Positions 9,412 through 16,814 of a stretch of 29,229 bases of DNA are shown piece by piece (the stretch's first letter is position 1; the number at the start of each line of letters is the position of its first letter). Below the pieces are notes generated by a model. It was not told where the DNA came from. It ran no database searches and saw only the letters and a program-made list of their open reading frames with translations. The translations under genes and the position numbers were made by a program. The stretch is from CAYVCG01 sp964449985 (lineage in GTDB: Bacteria > Bacillota > Clostridia > Lachnospirales > WRAX01), in the NCBI GenBank assembly GCA_964449985.1, contig CAYVCG010000023.1, forward strand, positions 1 through 29,229, given 5' to 3'.

Positions 9412-9447
9412 GGGGCTGTTGCAAACTAAAAAGTTTGCAGCAGCCCC
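9412..9447 (+). terminator. Intrinsic terminator after the rhamnosidase gene
   Basis: A near-perfect 16-bp stem, GGGGCTGTTGCAAACT with AGTTTGCAGCAGCCCC, closes an AAAA loop and is followed by TAGTTTTAATA. It lies 45 bp after the rhamnosidase stop. Confidence 0.85.
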
Positions 9448-9518
9448 TAGTTTTAATAGTATAGCTTGGCTAAAAGACGGGGAAAATATATATAATTAAA
9501 TAAACTAAAAATAAAAGA

Positions 9519-9637
9519 GGTGGTGCCCATGATGAATTCAGAAAATAATGCTCAATAGACTGATCGATGAAACAAGCCCATATCTGCTCCAACACGCCTA
9601 TAACCCAGTAAAATGGTGGCCATGGTGTGATGAAGCT
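9519..9637 (+). pseudogene. Decayed duplicate of the 5' end of the yyaL-like gene
   Basis: This 119-bp stretch matches 10186-10303 at roughly 93% by eye, including the Shine-Dalgarno region and the double ATG. It would encode the same N-terminus, [22 protein letters not shown] in the other copy. A one-base length difference after the sixth codon shifts the frame and meets a TAG. Similarity stops abruptly at GATGAAGCT, and an unrelated tail follows. It is a fragment and not a functional gene, left by duplication or recombination. Confidence 0.85.
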
Positions 9638-9655
9638 ATACTGGGCGTACAAAAA

Positions 9656-9685
9656 CAAAAACCCCAATCATAGTTGAGGTTTTTG
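9656..9685 (-). terminator. Terminator overlapping the end of the small membrane protein gene
   Basis: Arms 9656-9667 and 9674-9685 pair over 11 positions with one mismatch around a TCATAG loop. Read on the minus strand, the hairpin is followed by TTTTTG. The TGA stop of the small gene (9668-9670) lies in the loop, so the last codons form one arm. Confidence 0.7.
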
Positions 9686-9844
9686 TCTCTGTGTGGGTAT
9701 AACTCTAATAGTAAACCATTTTGTTCTTACAAAAACATCATGTTTATTATCTTGAATACACATTTTTAATGTATTATGTAAGATTTTCAAGGCTATTAGA
9801 CCAATAACGCCACTAACGAGAACAATAGCACAGGTTATTAACAT
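9668..9844 (-). CDS. Small single-pass membrane protein, 58 residues, function unknown
   Basis: The start is the ATG at 9844 ([10 protein letters not shown]), chosen because a perfect GGAGGT lies 7 nt upstream; longer in-frame starts have no such site. Residues 2-24 form one membrane helix. The remainder is basic and polar ([17 protein letters not shown], then VRTKW, ending QRQKPQL). A terminator hairpin overlaps its stop codon, so the unit has its own translation start and transcript end, which supports a real gene. It lies antisense to its surroundings, between the two copies of the yyaL 5' end. I do not recognise the family; small basic membrane proteins of this kind include regulators, toxins and envelope-stress proteins, and nothing here decides among them. 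Confidence 0.55.
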   Translation of the reverse strand: MLITCAIVLVSGVIGLIALKILHNTLKMCIQDNKHDVFVRTKWFTIRVIPTQRQKPQL

Positions 9845-10195
9845 AATGCATACCTCCATAAATGATAATGGCCTATGCAAATGGTGTGTTTTACGCAAAT
9901 TACGCTCCTGTGTCGACTTTACAGGCAACTACCACCAAATTCACATTTTCGCATAAAATGGAACCAATATTCAGTTTTTGCACTATTGTTCTATACGCTT
10001 ATTATAATCTTATTTATTAATGATTTCAATATTGGAAATTTTCATTTACACTCTTTTTAGTAAATCAATAATATTTTTTAGGCTTGCTAAATTTATGTCT
10101 TTTTTGCTGCCTACGTGCCTTTTTTACGAGCATATTTTAGCAGAATAATGGCGATATTGCCCTAACAAAAAATTATAAGAAGGAAGGTGATGCCC

Positions 10196-12128
10196 ATGAT
10201 GAATTCACAAAAAATACCCAATAGACTGATCGATGAGACAAGCCCATATCTGCTCCAACACGCCTATAACCCAGTTAAATGGTGGCCATGGTGTGATGAA
10301 GCTTTTGCAAAAGCGAAGGAAGAAGATAAACCAGTTTTCCTTTCTATTGGGTATTCGTGAATACATCATTATGCCGACTTGCCACTGGTGTCATGTTATG
10401 GAGCGGGAAAGTTTTGAAAACGATGTGATTGCGGGAATATTAAATGAAAATTTTATACCCATAAAGGTTGATAAAGAAGAGCGCCCCGATATCGACAGTG
10501 TGTATATGCGCGTGTGTCAAACTTTTACCGGAGGTGGTGGTTGGCCTACGAGCATTTTTATGGCTCCGGAACAAAAGCCATTTTACGCAGGCACATATTT
10601 TCCACCCCAAACGTTTATAAAACTGATTCAAAACATTTCACAGGCTTGGAAAAATAGCAGAACAAGGCTTATGTCTGCCTCTGATGAAATAATAAATCAT
10701 ATTTCACATAAAAGTAACAATCATATAGAAGATAAAGACCTGAAAGCAGAAGCGTTTCACACATTCCAACATTTATTTGATCCTGTTTACGGGGGATTTG
10801 GCAACGCTCCGAAATTCCCATCCCCGCATAATTTATTCTTTTTGATGGGGTATAGCAAAGCCATAAATGAGCCTCATTCCCTTGAAATGTCGGAAAAAAC
10901 GCTTTTGTCAATGTATAAGGGCGGAATATTCGACCATATAGGCTATGGCTTTTCTCGCTATTCAACAGATGAAAAATGGCTCGCTCCCCACTTTGAAAAA
11001 ATGCTGTATGACAATGCAATGCTAGCAGCAGCGTATTTACACGCTTTTGAGCATACAGAAAATGTATTATACCGATCTGTTGCAGAGAAAATATTTGTAT
11101 ACATCGAAAGAGAAATGACTAGCCAAAGCGGAGGCTTTTATAGCGCACAAGACGCGGACAGCGATGATGTTGAGGGGAAATACTATGTGTTTTCGCCAGA
11201 TGAAACTATAAACATATTAGGCAAAGAAATCGGAGAGCGCTTTAATAATCTCTACGATATAACATCCCAAGGCAACTTTGAGGAAAAAAATATCCCCAAT
11301 CTAATAAAACAGTCCTCCCCTCTTAAAACTATGGATGAATATTTACCTCAGCTTTATGCGTATCGCAAGGAGCGCACTGTGCTTCATAGAGATGAGAAAA
11401 TCCTCACATCATGGAACAGTTTGATGTTATGGGCGTATGCAACAGCTTTCAGAATATTGGGAGATGACAAATATCTTCGTATAGCGGAAAAATCACAGAG
11501 ATTTATTGAAGACAATCTTGTTATAGATGATATTGTTTATGTTAGCATAACAGAAGGCAAAAGAAGTGTTCCGGGTTTCATTGATGATTACGCATTTTAT
11601 ATTTTGGCTTTATTAGAGTTATATCACGCTACATTTGAAGAAAAATATTTATCGCGTGCGCTTATGTTGGCCAATAAAGCAGTAAACAACTTTTTCGACA
11701 GTGAAAACGGCGGATTTTATTTTTATGGCAAAGATGGCGAAAAACTGCTTATTCGGCCTAAGGAAAGCTATGATGGTGCCATTCCGTCAGGAAATTCTGT
11801 AATGTATTATAATCTCGATAGGTTATATAAGCTAACAAAAGATATGAACCTATATGATTTATGTGAAAGCCAAAAAGACTTTATGGAAAAAGCCGCATCT
11901 AAATATTCTCATGGATTCAGCTTTTATTTATTCGCAACACTTCCGACTAAAGATGTAATCTGTGTTTTGAAGGATAAATCGGATATTAATAAGCTTTTGA
12001 AAAAATCAAATTATGTTGTCAGGGTATTTGAAAAGCCTACAAATGAGTATCCTCTTGTAAACGACAAAACGACTTTTTATGTTTGCGAGGGAAACCGCTG
12101 TATGCCGCCAGTAAACGAGCTTATATGA
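10196..12128 (+). pseudogene. YyaL/DUF255 thioredoxin-domain protein, frame broken near the N-terminus
   Basis: The native start is the ATG pair at 10196/10199 behind GGAAGGTGA. The first 54 codons read as the family N-terminus ([31 protein letters not shown]), then meet TGA at 10358. The family continues directly with STCHWCHVMERESF, which resumes in another frame at 10377, so 19 nt (10358-10376) appear inserted between GYS and TCHWC. From there the sequence is open to 12128: a thioredoxin fold with CHWC, then a long alpha/alpha-barrel region (GGFGNAPKFPSPH, LAPHFEKMLYDNA, YSAQDADSDDVEGKYY, LTSWNSLM) ending MPPVNELI. Family members resemble SPATA20, and their reaction is not settled. The downstream part is well conserved, so the break is recent, an assembly error, or bypassed; internal initiation at ATG 10371 is conceivable. 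The next gene starts 10 bp after its stop. Confidence 0.8.
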
Positions 12129-12138
12129 GGTGAAAAAG

Positions 12139-13437
12139 ATGTATTCAATATGGAGCGAATCTTTGTTTAAAAATAAATTCGAAACTCTTCACGGAAATGT
12201 AAAAACCGATGTTTTGGTTATTGGTGGCGGAATGGCTGGCATATTATGCGCATATTTTCTTCAACAAGCCGGCATTAATTATATGCTAATTGAAGGAGGA
12301 AAAATCGGCAGCGGAATCACAAAAAACACAACCGCTAAAATAACCGCACAGCACGGTCTTATTTACAACAATTTAATAAAACAATACGGATTGGAAAAAT
12401 CAAAAAAATATTTGCAGGCAAATCTATGTGCAGTAGATAAATATCGCAATCTATGCGCGGGAGTCGATTGCGATTTTGAGGAGAAACCATCGTTTGTCTT
12501 TACGCTTGATAATAACGAAAAAATCGAAAATGAAATCATTGCTCTAAACCGTTTGGGATATAAAGCAGAGTTTGCGGACAAGCTCCCCTTGCCTCTTGAT
12601 ATTAAGGCTGCCGTAAAGTTTCCTACGCAAGCTCAGTTTAATCCTATAAAATTTATAAACCATATTTCCGAAGGCTTAAATATTTATGAAAACACGTTTG
12701 CAAAAAGTATTAATAAAAACACGGTTAAAATTAAAAACGGAACAATATCTGCCGATAAAATTATTATAGCAACTCATTACCCCATGATAAATCTGGCCGG
12801 ATTGTATAGCCTTAAACTATATCAACACCGTTCGTATGTATTGGCTCTCGATAATGCACCAAACGTAGAAGGCATGTATGTCGATGAAGTGCAAAATGGC
12901 ATGTCGTTCAGAAACTATAAAGATTTATTACTTCTAGGCGGCGGAGACCACAGAACTGGCAAACAAGGCGGAAATTGGCGAGAACTTCGAAATTTTGCCA
13001 AGAAGCATTATCCAAACTCGTCAGAAAAATATTATTGGGCAACACAAGACTGCATGAGCCTTGATGGCATACCATATATTGGAAGGATTTCAAGCATATA
13101 TCCTGATATATATGTTGCCACTGGTTTCAACAAGTGGGGCATGACTTCATCAATGGTAAGCGCAAGTATATTATGTGATATGGTGCTGAATAAACCAAAT
13201 GAATATGCAGAAGTATTTAAACCCAACCGCTCTGTTTTTCATAAACAACTGGGAATTAATCTAGTTGAAGCCGTATCAAATTTATTATCATTTAGAAAAA
13301 GGCGTTGCTCTCATCTGGGTTGCGGATTAATATGGAATAAGCATGAAAAAACCTGGGATTGCCCTTGCCACGGTTCAAGATACAGTGAAAACGGAAAGGT
13401 TATCGACAATCCTGCAAAGAAGGATATCAATGTCTAA
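12139..13437 (+). CDS. FAD-dependent oxidoreductase with C-terminal Rieske [2Fe-2S] domain
   Basis: 432 residues from the ATG at 12139; GAGGTG ends 6 nt upstream, which favours it over the in-frame GTG at 12130. The N-terminus has the DAO-type dinucleotide fold: VLVIGGGMAGILCAYFL with glycines 29-34 and the ribose-binding Glu52. The middle (about 55-340) is the substrate and FAD-closing region, with DGIPYIGR and ATGFNKWGMTSSM near the end of the fold. The C-terminus is a Rieske cluster domain with ligands C390 and H392 (CSHLGC) and C408 and H411 (CPCHGS). Cysteines 395 and 410 could form the disulfide typical of high-potential Rieske centres. Substrate and electron partner are unknown. It starts 10 bp after the yyaL-like frame and overlaps the next gene by 8 bp, so the three were probably one operon. 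Confidence 0.92.
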   Translation: MYSIWSESLFKNKFETLHGNVKTDVLVIGGGMAGILCAYFLQQAGINYMLIEGGKIGSGITKNTTAKITAQHGLIYNNLIKQYGLEKSKKYLQANLCAVDKYRNLCAGVDCDFEEKPSFVFTLDNNEKIENEIIALNRLGYKAEFADKLPLPLDIKAAVKFPTQAQFNPIKFINHISEGLNIYENTFAKSINKNTVKIKNGTISADKIIIATHYPMINLAGLYSLKLYQHRSYVLALDNAPNVEGMYVDEVQNGMSFRNYKDLLLLGGGDHRTGKQGGNWRELRNFAKKHYPNSSEKYYWATQDCMSLDGIPYIGRISSIYPDIYVATGFNKWGMTSSMVSASILCDMVLNKPNEYAEVFKPNRSVFHKQLGINLVEAVSNLLSFRKRRCSHLGCGLIWNKHEKTWDCPCHGSRYSENGKVIDNPAKKDINV

Positions 13438-14245
13438 TAAAAAATATTTTAACGGATATTATTTTAAGCATCAAAAAGATAATCAAACAGTTGCGCTAAT
13501 ACCGGGCATTGCTGACGATGGCGCATTTATTCAAGTGATCACAAACGATGGTTCTTATAACTATAAATTCCCATCAATATCATTCGGCAAAGATATAACA
13601 ATAGGAAATTCGATATTTAATAATACCGGCATACGCATAAATGAGGATTTTATCAAAGGAGAGATTCTCTATTCAAATTTAACCCCTATAAAATACGATA
13701 TAATGGGCCCGTTTAAATTTTTTCCTATGGAATGCCGCCATGGGATAATCAGTATGCACCACACACTAACAGGTGGCATTGAGATCGAGGGCAAGTATTA
13801 TAATTTTGACGGCGGAATAGGTTATATAGAAAAAGACAGCGGGAGATCGTTCCCAAAAAAATATATTTGGATTCAATGCAACGATTTTAACGATAAATGC
13901 TCGATAATGGCTTCGGTTGCAGACATACCATTTATGGGATTATCGTTTTTAGGGTGTATTTGCGCTATCGTATATAAACAAAAAGAATATCGTCTGGCTA
14001 CGTATAAAAGAGTTAGCATTAAAAGATGCAACGAAAAAGAATTGATTCTTCAACAAGGCAAATACAGGCTTGAAATATATGTAACCGGCAAAAAAGCTTC
14101 TCCATTGTTTGCGCCGGTTCAAGGGAAAATGAAAGGCGTAATACACGAAAGCAATTCCTCAAGCGCACGCTTTAAGCTGTATTCTAATAATGAGCCAATA
14201 TTTGATTTATATAGCGATAATGTGAGTTATGAATATAATATGTAA
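13430..14245 (+). CDS. Tocopherol-cyclase-like (lipocalin-fold) protein
   Basis: 271 residues from the ATG at 13430, preceded by AAGAAGGA and overlapping the upstream stop by 8 bp, which implies translational coupling. The sequence follows the bacterial tocopherol-cyclase-like family: KYFNGYYFKHQ, ALIPGIADDGAFIQVI, then MGPFKFFPMECRHGIISMHH, GGIGYIEKDSGRSFPKKYIW and IQCNDF, ending in a beta-strand-rich tail. There is no signal peptide. The plant enzyme closes the chromanol ring of vitamin E, but a non-photosynthetic Clostridia is not expected to make tocopherol, so here it may bind or modify another hydrophobic or polyprenyl compound. Its coupling to a FAD/Rieske oxidoreductase suggests a shared redox or lipid substrate. 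Family assignment is fairly secure; the reaction is unknown. Confidence 0.82.
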   Translation: MSNKKYFNGYYFKHQKDNQTVALIPGIADDGAFIQVITNDGSYNYKFPSISFGKDITIGNSIFNNTGIRINEDFIKGEILYSNLTPIKYDIMGPFKFFPMECRHGIISMHHTLTGGIEIEGKYYNFDGGIGYIEKDSGRSFPKKYIWIQCNDFNDKCSIMASVADIPFMGLSFLGCICAIVYKQKEYRLATYKRVSIKRCNEKELILQQGKYRLEIYVTGKKASPLFAPVQGKMKGVIHESNSSSARFKLYSNNEPIFDLYSDNVSYEYNM

Positions 14246-14259
14246 ATTAATTTTTTTAA

Positions 14260-14317
14260 GGGCTGTAAACTAGAGTGCGTAAGTTTTTTTGAACTTACAC
14301 ATTTTAGTTTACAGCCC
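14260..14317. terminator. Long hairpin between convergent genes, probable bidirectional terminator
   Basis: Arms GGGCTGTAAACTA (14260-14272) and TAGTTTACAGCCC (14305-14317) pair perfectly. A second stem lies inside (GTAAGTT with AACTTAC). The hairpin sits between the convergent cyclase-like and ohrR genes. T runs after the stem are weak in both directions. Confidence 0.7.
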
Positions 14318-14345
14318 CATTAATTCTCATTTGTGTAATACACCA

Positions 14346-14774
14346 TTATAGACTTTGTTCTTTCCCCAATATTTTATACAGCAATGTATAAAGCTCACTT
14401 ATATCCTCTTGAGATAGAGGCAAACACTTGCCGATTTGTTGGGGAATGGTTGTTGCTGTTTCTTTTAATTTTTTGCCTTTTTCGGTTAGTTTTATGCTTA
14501 CATTTCTTTCATCGCTTAGATTTCGTTCTCTTGTCACAAGCCCGTCTGATTCAAGCTTTTTCAAAAGCGGTGTTAGTGTTCCAGAATCTAAATACAAATG
14601 CATTCCAAGTTCTTTAACAGTAAGTGTTTTATGCTCCCACAACACCATCATGGTAATATACTGCGTATAAGTAAGCCCTATTTTTGACAAATAGGGCTTG
14701 TATAATTTGACAACCTCTTTTGATGCAGCATATAGCGGAAAGCAAAGCTGATTTTTAAGAAGCAAAGCATCCAA
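14346..14774 (-). CDS. ohrR: OhrR-type MarR family redox-sensing repressor
   Basis: 142 residues. The start is a TTG at 14774: GGAGGT lies 7 nt upstream, inside the last codons of the peroxidase gene, and no in-frame ATG fits. The N-terminus LLLKNQLCFPLYAASKEVVKLYKPYL closely follows Bacillus OhrR, with the single sensing cysteine at Cys11. The winged helix-turn-helix (about 45-105) includes LTVKELGMHLYLDSGTLTPL, then ERNLSDERNVSIKLT in the wing. OhrR proteins repress peroxide-defence genes until an organic hydroperoxide oxidises this cysteine. Here it lies 3 bp behind a glutathione-peroxidase gene instead of the usual ohr. It therefore probably represses its own operon through the palindrome at 15492-15506. 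There is no second conserved cysteine, fitting the one-Cys OhrR class. Confidence 0.92.
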   Translation of the reverse strand: MDALLLKNQLCFPLYAASKEVVKLYKPYLSKIGLTYTQYITMMVLWEHKTLTVKELGMHLYLDSGTLTPLLKKLESDGLVTRERNLSDERNVSIKLTEKGKKLKETATTIPQQIGKCLPLSQEDISELYTLLYKILGKEQSL

Positions 14775-14777
14775 ATT

Positions 14778-15314
14778 TTAGACCTCCAATAGAGCTAAAA
14801 TATCCTTTTCAATTTGTTCGGGCGTTTTGTCTGGAGAATATCTGCCAACAACAGCTCCGTTTTTATCCACTAAAAACTTTGTAAAGTTCCATTTCAAATC
14901 CTTTTCTCCAGTCCATGGAGACAAAGTTTTAACCTTTTCTCTAAATTCCGCAGCGGCCGCATCATCGCCTTCAGTCACTTGATCTTTTAACCAAGCAAAT
15001 AGAGCATGTGTATTTTCACCATTTACCTCAACCTTTTCGAAACGAGGAAAAGTAGTGCCATAGTTGAGCGTGCAGAAAGAATTAATTTCTTCATCACTGC
15101 CCGGAGCTTGCTCTAAAAATTGGTTGCATGGGAAGTCAAGTATTTCAAGACCTTTTCCAGAGTATTTTTTATAAAGAGCCTCTAATGCGTCATATTGCGG
15201 TGTTAATCCGCACTTTGTCGCAGTATTAACGACAAGAAGCGCTTTGCCTTTGTAATTTGAGAGCGAAACTTGTTCGCCTTTGTTGTTTTTCACATTAAAA
15301 TCATAGAAATTCAT
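14778..15314 (-). CDS. Glutathione peroxidase-family thiol peroxidase
   Basis: 178 residues from the ATG at 15314 (MNFYDF); AAAGGAG precedes it by 9 nt, so the upstream in-frame ATG is not needed. It is a thioredoxin-fold peroxidase with Cys35 in VNTATKCGLTPQ as the peroxidatic residue (cysteine, not selenocysteine). LDFPCNQF carries the conserved Gln, and LKWNFTKFLV carries the conserved Trp-Asn. Cys81 in INSFCTLNYGTTFP matches the resolving cysteine of thioredoxin-dependent members, so the reductant is probably thioredoxin. It reduces hydrogen and organic hydroperoxides in the cytoplasm. It is first in an operon with ohrR, 3 bp away, and is probably induced by organic peroxides. Confidence 0.93.
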   Translation of the reverse strand: MNFYDFNVKNNKGEQVSLSNYKGKALLVVNTATKCGLTPQYDALEALYKKYSGKGLEILDFPCNQFLEQAPGSDEEINSFCTLNYGTTFPRFEKVEVNGENTHALFAWLKDQVTEGDDAAAAEFREKVKTLSPWTGEKDLKWNFTKFLVDKNGAVVGRYSPDKTPEQIEKDILALLEV

Positions 15315-15370
15315 GGGGGTATCTCCTTTTCTTTTGAAGTATTTAGGTATCATTGATTTCGAAAATTAAA

Positions 15371-15440
15371 AGCTTTTAGCGGGTAAAACTAAAATCCTTT
15401 AGTTCGTATAGATATACTCTACCCTTTTAGTTGCTCTTAG
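15371..15440 (-). other. Possible structured leader upstream of the peroxidase gene
   Basis: Read on the minus strand, GGGTA and TACCC can close a small junction holding GTAT/ATAC and AACTAAA/TTTAGTT stems. A second AACTAAAA just upstream can pair equally well with the same TTTTAGTT, giving two exclusive folds. Stems are short and AT-rich, so the call is weak. Confidence 0.25.
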
Positions 15441-15491
15441 ATGCATCGGTATCATCAGCATTTTTTATGCTAATAAATAAATTTCATTGAG

Positions 15492-15529
15492 TACTATTTA
15501 ATAGTATAAAATTAATCGTCATTTGTCAA
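15492..15529 (-). promoter_or_regulatory. Promoter and palindromic operator of the peroxidase-ohrR operon
   Basis: On the minus strand a consensus TTGACA -35 (15524-15529) is followed 15 bp later by TATACT (15503-15508), or 17 bp later by TACTAT (15501-15506). A perfect 7-1-7 palindrome, TACTATTTAATAGTA (15492-15506), overlaps the -10. Size, symmetry and AT-rich TA-ended form fit a MarR/OhrR site, so occupancy would block polymerase. Start of transcription near 15495 leaves a leader of about 180 nt. Confidence 0.65.
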
Positions 15530-15595
15530 TAGGTTTCTGGAAAATTTTAAATTTATTTTACAACCGCTCATATATATTCCTTTTAATATAAAAAA

Positions 15596-15634
15596 CAATC
15601 CCTCAATAGATTTAATCTATCATGAAAGGGATTG
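15596..15634 (-). terminator. Intrinsic terminator of the Imm-5-like gene
   Basis: CAATCCCT (15596-15603) pairs with AGGGATTG (15627-15634), with an inner ATAGAT/ATCTAT stem. On the minus strand the stem is followed by TTTTTTATATT. It lies 30 bp past the stop of the 15664-16191 gene. Confidence 0.85.
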
Positions 15635-15663
15635 ATTCTAGAAACAATAAATTATTATCAAAC

Positions 15664-16191
15664 TCAACAATTCCATTTTATTTTCGCGGGATTAGGCTCA
15701 TTTTCCACAGCGATAGAGCGTAGAGCAGCTTCCATTTTTGCACATTCATCTGCGGCAATTTGATCGTATAGCTCTGCACTCTGATTTAACCCCACACGGT
15801 CGTATGCTATTGCCGCTGCGCCATAAAATGCCATCCCTAAAGAATGTGTCACAACATGTATTACGCTTGCCGCTTGCCCAACTGCCCTCGCTGATGCTTG
15901 CGCTGCGGGCTCTGTTTCAAATTCTCTTGCAGCGGCGTGACAATCCAAAATAATTCTCCTGGCAACAGGGAGCTTGATTTTGCCATCAAGCCAATCCCTT
16001 GCACAATTAAGCGCATTTCGAGGCCGTTTATCCTCTGGATATAATTTTTCACAAATCGGAAGAATGTTATGTTCTGTATATCCAATGCACCAATTAGCAA
16101 TTGTTGATTTGCTTTGAGTTTCAATCAGCCTCATAAGTGATAAAATATACGGTGAATCCACTTTTCCAAGCATTTTTCTTAGTTTTGGCAT
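15664..16191 (-). CDS. Imm-5-like putative immunity-family protein
   Basis: 175 residues from the ATG at 16191 (MPKLRKMLGK), with GGAGG 7 nt upstream; the longer frame lacks such a site. The protein is mostly helical. The middle follows proteins annotated as putative immunity proteins with an Imm-5-like domain: NWCIGYTEHNILPICEKLYP, then KRPRNALNCARDWLDGKI, CHAAAREF, and AARAxxQA-type alanine-rich helices (SARAVGQAASVIHVVTHSLG). There is no signal peptide or membrane helix. In such families the domain is proposed to neutralise polymorphic toxins, but no toxin gene is adjacent and stand-alone copies are common, so the role is open. The gene stands alone: its own terminator follows, and a perfect palindrome at 16255-16269 lies in its probable promoter region. 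Family call is by remembered motif pattern. Confidence 0.65.
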   Translation of the reverse strand: MPKLRKMLGKVDSPYILSLMRLIETQSKSTIANWCIGYTEHNILPICEKLYPEDKRPRNALNCARDWLDGKIKLPVARRIILDCHAAAREFETEPAAQASARAVGQAASVIHVVTHSLGMAFYGAAAIAYDRVGLNQSAELYDQIAADECAKMEAALRSIAVENEPNPAKIKWNC

Positions 16192-16254
16192 AGTTTTTCC
16201 TCCATGCTTCTGTTTTTTCTGCGACAGCGGAATTCTTTTCAATAAGCTCAATTT

Positions 16255-16269
16255 TATAGTTTAACTATA
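16255..16269. promoter_or_regulatory. Perfect 7-1-7 palindrome upstream of the Imm-5-like gene
   Basis: TATAGTTTAACTATA is perfectly symmetric around its central base and lies 64 bp before the ATG. It has the same size and TA-ended, AT-rich form as the probable OhrR site at 15492-15506, though the half-sites differ. A dimeric regulator site is likely; its owner is unknown. Confidence 0.45.
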
Positions 16270-16592
16270 GCATTTTTTGAAATTAAATCATATGCTTATT
16301 TTATTCTATAACGTTTACCACTTAGTTGATCGGTAATGCCACTTGTGCAGAAATTTGACCGTTTGTGTATTATCCGTTGCATTTGTATATCTACTTTGAT
16401 ATTTTAAATATGCAAGTTTTAGAGAAATGGAATTTGCAGCATGTTTTTTGTGTCGCAAAAGTTTTGATACAGCTTTGAAAAATAACTGCACCTGTTTTAG
16501 AAGACGGGCAAAAGCATTGAGCTTTTATATGACACAAATCATACATTAAAGAGAGGGGTTTCATGAACAACCTGCTGACGATTCTGTTATGA
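16270..16592. other. Intergenic stretch without a supported gene
   Basis: AT-rich sequence with stops in all frames and no clear hairpin or repeat. A Shine-Dalgarno-like AGAGAGGGG followed by ATG occurs at 16551-16565, but the frame closes after nine codons. It reads as decayed DNA leading into the remnants that follow. Confidence 0.4.
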
Positions 16593-16814
16593 GTGAGGAA
16601 GAATATAGAAAAAAATGGGCGAGTTATAGAAATGTTTGAAACATATGTAAGTACTGTTGGTCAGTTATTACAAGGTTATGACGGAGGCGAATGATGGTCT
16701 GAAACTTTCGGAATTGGTGCCACTGTTATGGAAATTCGCAAATTGGTTTTCGAGCCGCTCCCAGACTTTGGAATAAAGCAAAAGCAAAATAATCCCTTTA
16801 AGCCTTATATTTAA
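16593..16814 (+). pseudogene. Broken ORF with a single internal TGA, family unknown
   Basis: One frame from 16593 to the TAA at 16812 is open except for a TGA at 16692-16694. The product would contain MFETYVSTVGQLLQGYDGGE before the stop and WSETFGIGATVMEIRKLVF after it, ending NNPFKPYI. The composition is protein-like, but I do not recognise it. A neighbouring frame (MSEEEYRKKWASYR, from 16589) also looks coding-like, suggesting a frameshift. No selenocysteine hairpin is evident after the TGA, so decay is the simplest reading. Confidence 0.35.

Noticed and set aside
10233..10376. An alternative N-terminus for the yyaL-like protein ([14 protein letters not shown]...)
   Set aside because: It reads the conserved 5' coding region in the wrong frame; the family N-terminus and the ribosome binding site belong to the frame starting at 10196.
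13343..13429. A longer start for the tocopherol-cyclase-like gene
   Set aside because: The extension lies inside the Rieske coding region in another frame and has no ribosome binding site; ATG 13430 has a good one.
16692..16694. Selenocysteine codon in the broken ORF
   Set aside because: No clear downstream hairpin of bacterial SECIS type, and the surrounding DNA contains other decayed genes.
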